Origin: Candidatus Synoicihabitans palmerolidicus
GTDB taxonomy: Bacteria > Verrucomicrobiota > Verrucomicrobiia > Opitutales > Opitutaceae
DNA length: 64,000 nucleotides
Assembly (NCBI GenBank): GCA_020809425.1
Contig: JAGGDC010000001.1
Span: 1,873,001 to 1,937,000 of the forward strand
Direction: 5' to 3'
Both the position numbers and the translations under genes were made by a program. This document shows, piece after piece, positions 62,176-64,000 of this stretch (within the stretch, counting starts at the first letter, position 1; the number at the start of each line of letters is the position of its first letter). A model generated the notes under the pieces. The model did not search any database. It saw only the letters and a list, made by a program, of their open reading frames with translations, and was not told the origin of the DNA.

Positions 62176-62478
62176 ATGGCAGACACGGCCGATTCTACTT
62201 CCTCCGGTGCCCAGCTCGTCCGCGAATTGGTTGTGCAGAACAAGATGGGTATCCATGCGCGCCCTGCCGCTATGATTGTCGGTGTCACCAACCAATTCAA
62301 AGCTGACGTGTTGGTCGAAAAGGACGACGAACAGGTCAACGGCAAGAGCATCATGGGTCTCATGATGCTGGCCGCTGGCAAGGGCTCCAAAGTCCGCTTC
62401 AGTGTAAATGCTGAGGACGGCCCCGCCATGCTTGACGAATTGGACGCTCTCTTCGGTCGTAAGTTCGACGAAACCTAG
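62176..62478 (+). CDS. HPr-family phosphocarrier protein
   Basis: The 100-residue protein has the HPr fold with the phospho-His in MGIHARPAAMIVGV and the regulatory Ser segment VNGKSIMGLMMLAAGKGS. An extra N-terminal tail of about 12 residues (MADTADSTSSGA) precedes the domain. No ptsI or EII is in the window. In Verrucomicrobia a solitary HPr with HPr kinase often acts in regulation rather than sugar uptake; that role here is inference. Confidence 0.92.
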   Translation: MADTADSTSSGAQLVRELVVQNKMGIHARPAAMIVGVTNQFKADVLVEKDDEQVNGKSIMGLMMLAAGKGSKVRFSVNAEDGPAMLDELDALFGRKFDET

Positions 62479-62626
62479 ACCAGGCACGTCAACCGCGATC
62501 CGCGGCGATGAGCACTTCGCGACGCCAATCACGGACGACGGCCCCTCAGCGCGCCAACTCGTTCAACCTCAGGAAATCAATGCTCCCCACGGGATGTAAA
62601 CACCGAGTCTTCCCTGTAAGAGCCCA

Positions 62627-63439
62627 CTAATCGTTGCCTGCCAGCCCGTAAAAACGCCGCGCGTTCAGCGTGGTGGTTTCCGCTAATTCAGCATAATCCA
62701 CTCCCCACATTGCGGCAGCAAAATCCGCCGTGTGCCGCACATAAGACGGTTCATTCGGTTTCCCACGGTGCGGAACCGGAGTCAGATAGGGCGCATCGGT
62801 TTCGAGCATCAAACGTTCCAAGCCTTGCACTTTGGCCGCTTCCCGCACCACTTCCGCACTTTTGTAAGTCAGGATGCCGGTAAAGGACGCAAATCCGCCC
62901 CGCTCACGAAGCATCGTCATTTCCGCGGGACCTTCCGCAAAACAATGAAACACCACTCGGTCCCAGGGAATACCGCTCGCGTCCACCAACTCCACGCTTT
63001 CCTCGAATGCCCCTCTGGAATGCACGACGACCGGACAATCAAAGCGACGTGCCAGCACGAGCTGCTCTGCCAACGCCGCCTTCTGCCATCCCATTAACTC
63101 CTCCGCCCGAGTGTCGTCCTGCTTCGGCAGGTGAAACCGATCCAAACCGCACTCACCTAAAGCGACTGGACGAGGGCCTTCGCCATTCCAAAACGCAGGT
63201 AACTCCGCTAACTGTTCCGCCCAGTCCTCCCCCACGGAACAAGGATGCAACCCCGCCGTGTAATGTACGATCCCGTGGTGAGCTCGAGCGAGTTCACGGT
63301 AGATTGGCCAATCATTTTTATCCGTTCCGACCGTGATGAGTGCTTCTACATCCGCCGCTTGGGCGCGTTCGAGAATCGGTCCCAATTCACCTCGACGGGC
63401 GAATGAGTCCAGATGGGTGTGCGAGTCGATTAAGCCCAT
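62627..63439 (-). CDS. tatD: TatD-family metal-dependent hydrolase (DNase)
   Basis: The 270-residue TIM-barrel hydrolase has metal ligands in LIDSHTHLDSFA, Glu in VALGECGLDRFHLPKQDD, His in PVVVHSRGAFEESVEL and VVFHCFAEGPAEM, and Asp in MLETDAPYLTPVPHRGKPNE. TatD enzymes show 3'-5' exonuclease or D-aminoacyl-tRNA-processing-like activity. It lies 13 bp downstream of the M32 peptidase on the same strand, suggesting cotranscription. Intact. Confidence 0.93.
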   Translation of the reverse strand: MGLIDSHTHLDSFARRGELGPILERAQAADVEALITVGTDKNDWPIYRELARAHHGIVHYTAGLHPCSVGEDWAEQLAELPAFWNGEGPRPVALGECGLDRFHLPKQDDTRAEELMGWQKAALAEQLVLARRFDCPVVVHSRGAFEESVELVDASGIPWDRVVFHCFAEGPAEMTMLRERGGFASFTGILTYKSAEVVREAAKVQGLERLMLETDAPYLTPVPHRGKPNEPSYVRHTADFAAAMWGVDYAELAETTTLNARRFYGLAGND

Positions 63440-63452
63440 GAATTCAGGTGAA

Positions 63453-64000
63453 TTAGACGCCGTATAGGTTGCCGTAACGCTTCTCCAAATACGCCAACAA
63501 GGGCCTTGGCGAGAGCGGAGCCCCGGTCACTCGTTGGACCAATTCCAATGCCGAGTAACGACGCCCTTGTGAATGCACGTTCGTTTGCAGCCATTCCAGC
63601 AATCGCCCAAATTTTCCTCGCGCGAAATCGTCCTCCACGCCCGCTACCTGCTCCGTGAGCGTTTGCCACAGTTGTGCGGATATCATGTTGCCAAGACAAT
63701 AACTCGGAAAATACCCAAACGCACCTCCACTCCAGTGCACGTCTTGCAACATGCCCTCGGTATCGGTCGTCGGACGACGGCCCAGTATAGCTTCGCAAAG
63801 GTCGTTCCACGCTCGCGGGAGTTCCTCCACCGTCAACTCGCCACTGAACAGCTTCTGCTCCAATTCAAACCGTAGGATGATGTGCAGATTATAATGCACT
63901 TCATCTGAGGCCACCCGGATCAAAGTCGGCTGCACCGCATTGACCGCCAAATAAAGATCTTCCGAGGAAACGTGCGCCAACTGAGAGCCAAATTCTTCCC
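63453..64000 (-). CDS. Carboxypeptidase Taq (M32 family), C-terminal part
   Basis: The frame is open to the window edge (EEFGSQLAHVSSEDLYLAVN). The segment VASDEVHYNLHIILRFELEQ followed by LFSGELTVEELPRAWNDL and VHWSGGAFGYFPSYCLGNMI is the typical C-terminal third of M32 metallocarboxypeptidases. The HEXXH zinc motif lies beyond the window. Cytosolic; removes C-terminal residues from peptides. Confidence 0.92.
   Translation of the reverse strand, partial: EEFGSQLAHVSSEDLYLAVNAVQPTLIRVASDEVHYNLHIILRFELEQKLFSGELTVEELPRAWNDLCEAILGRRPTTDTEGMLQDVHWSGGAFGYFPSYCLGNMISAQLWQTLTEQVAGVEDDFARGKFGRLLEWLQTNVHSQGRRYSALELVQRVTGAPLSPRPLLAYLEKRYGNLYGV

Noticed and set aside
61350-62429. 359-aa extended version of the kdsB ORF
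   Set aside because: The first 109 residues are antisense to the HPr gene; the conserved KdsB N-terminus begins at MPEIAIIVPCRLES, so ATG 62102 is used.

Overview
The window looks like a chromosomal segment from a GC-rich, Opitutaceae-like Verrucomicrobium. The signs are a PEP-CTERM protein, a DUF1080 remnant, agmatine deiminase next to N-carbamoylputrescine amidase, single-chain GcvP, KdsB and HPr. No search was run, so the taxonomy is inference. The most striking property is heavy gene decay. Housekeeping genes are intact: aguA, aguB, hisG, nth, gcvP, an NtrC-type regulator, kamA, carA, kdsB, HPr, tatD and an M32 peptidase. Nearly every sensor kinase, response regulator, surface-polysaccharide gene and accessory metabolic gene between them carries frameshifts, nonsense codons or IS truncations. 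This selectivity argues for real erosion rather than sequencing error. It resembles early genome reduction as described for host-associated Opitutaceae (for example ascidian symbionts), but that is only a hypothesis.

Layout. 1-3.65 kb: broken multi-PAS HisKA_2 kinase and truncated response regulator. 3.65-7.75 kb: mobile cluster with an intact IS630 copy, a minus-strand group II intron relic abutting an attC-like site and a cassette-like ORF, an intact IS3 element, and half of a second IS630. 7.75-11.7 kb (minus): DUF1080 and lipoprotein pseudogenes, then aguA, aguB and hisG, which read as one operon hisG-aguB-aguA-lipoprotein. 11.9-16.5 kb: broken OmpR regulator and broken propeller/PAS hybrid kinase, the latter cut by a decayed IS30.

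17.7-32.3 kb: an eroded divergent island centred on phosphoketolase. The minus arm reads ackA, dodecin, small membrane protein, xfp, (hsdS/rhuM debris), histidine phosphatase-HAD fusion, GH130-like, nhaA. The plus arm reads glycosyltransferase fused to an apparent hydrolase-like domain, GH130-like, cbpA-type DnaJ, cbpM-like. Start/stop overlaps show that both arms were tightly packed operons. All recognisable members except the 42-residue membrane protein are broken. The island ends at an integrase fragment next to tRNA-Val(CAC).

33.2-37.6 kb: nth, PEP-CTERM protein and gcvP, the last with a terminator-like hairpin directly before its ATG. 37.9-42 kb: broken IS1380, third IS630 (broken), an excisionase-like gene and a frameshifted integrase next to tRNA-Gly(GCC). 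42-46.7 kb (minus): exopolysaccharide-type locus with intact sigma-54 regulator and phosphate-binding-like protein but broken membrane glycosyltransferase and tyrosine kinase. 46.8-56.3 kb: lipoprotein broken by a 14-bp tandem repeat, dead IS4, dead IS110, a small inverted-repeat element, an intact YjjJ/HipH-type HipA kinase, a broken DUF4338(DruA-like)-ISAs1 transposase, repeated terminator blocks and a dead IS30. 56.4-64 kb: kamA, a broken hybrid kinase, then intact carA, kdsB, HPr, tatD and an M32 carboxypeptidase running off the end.
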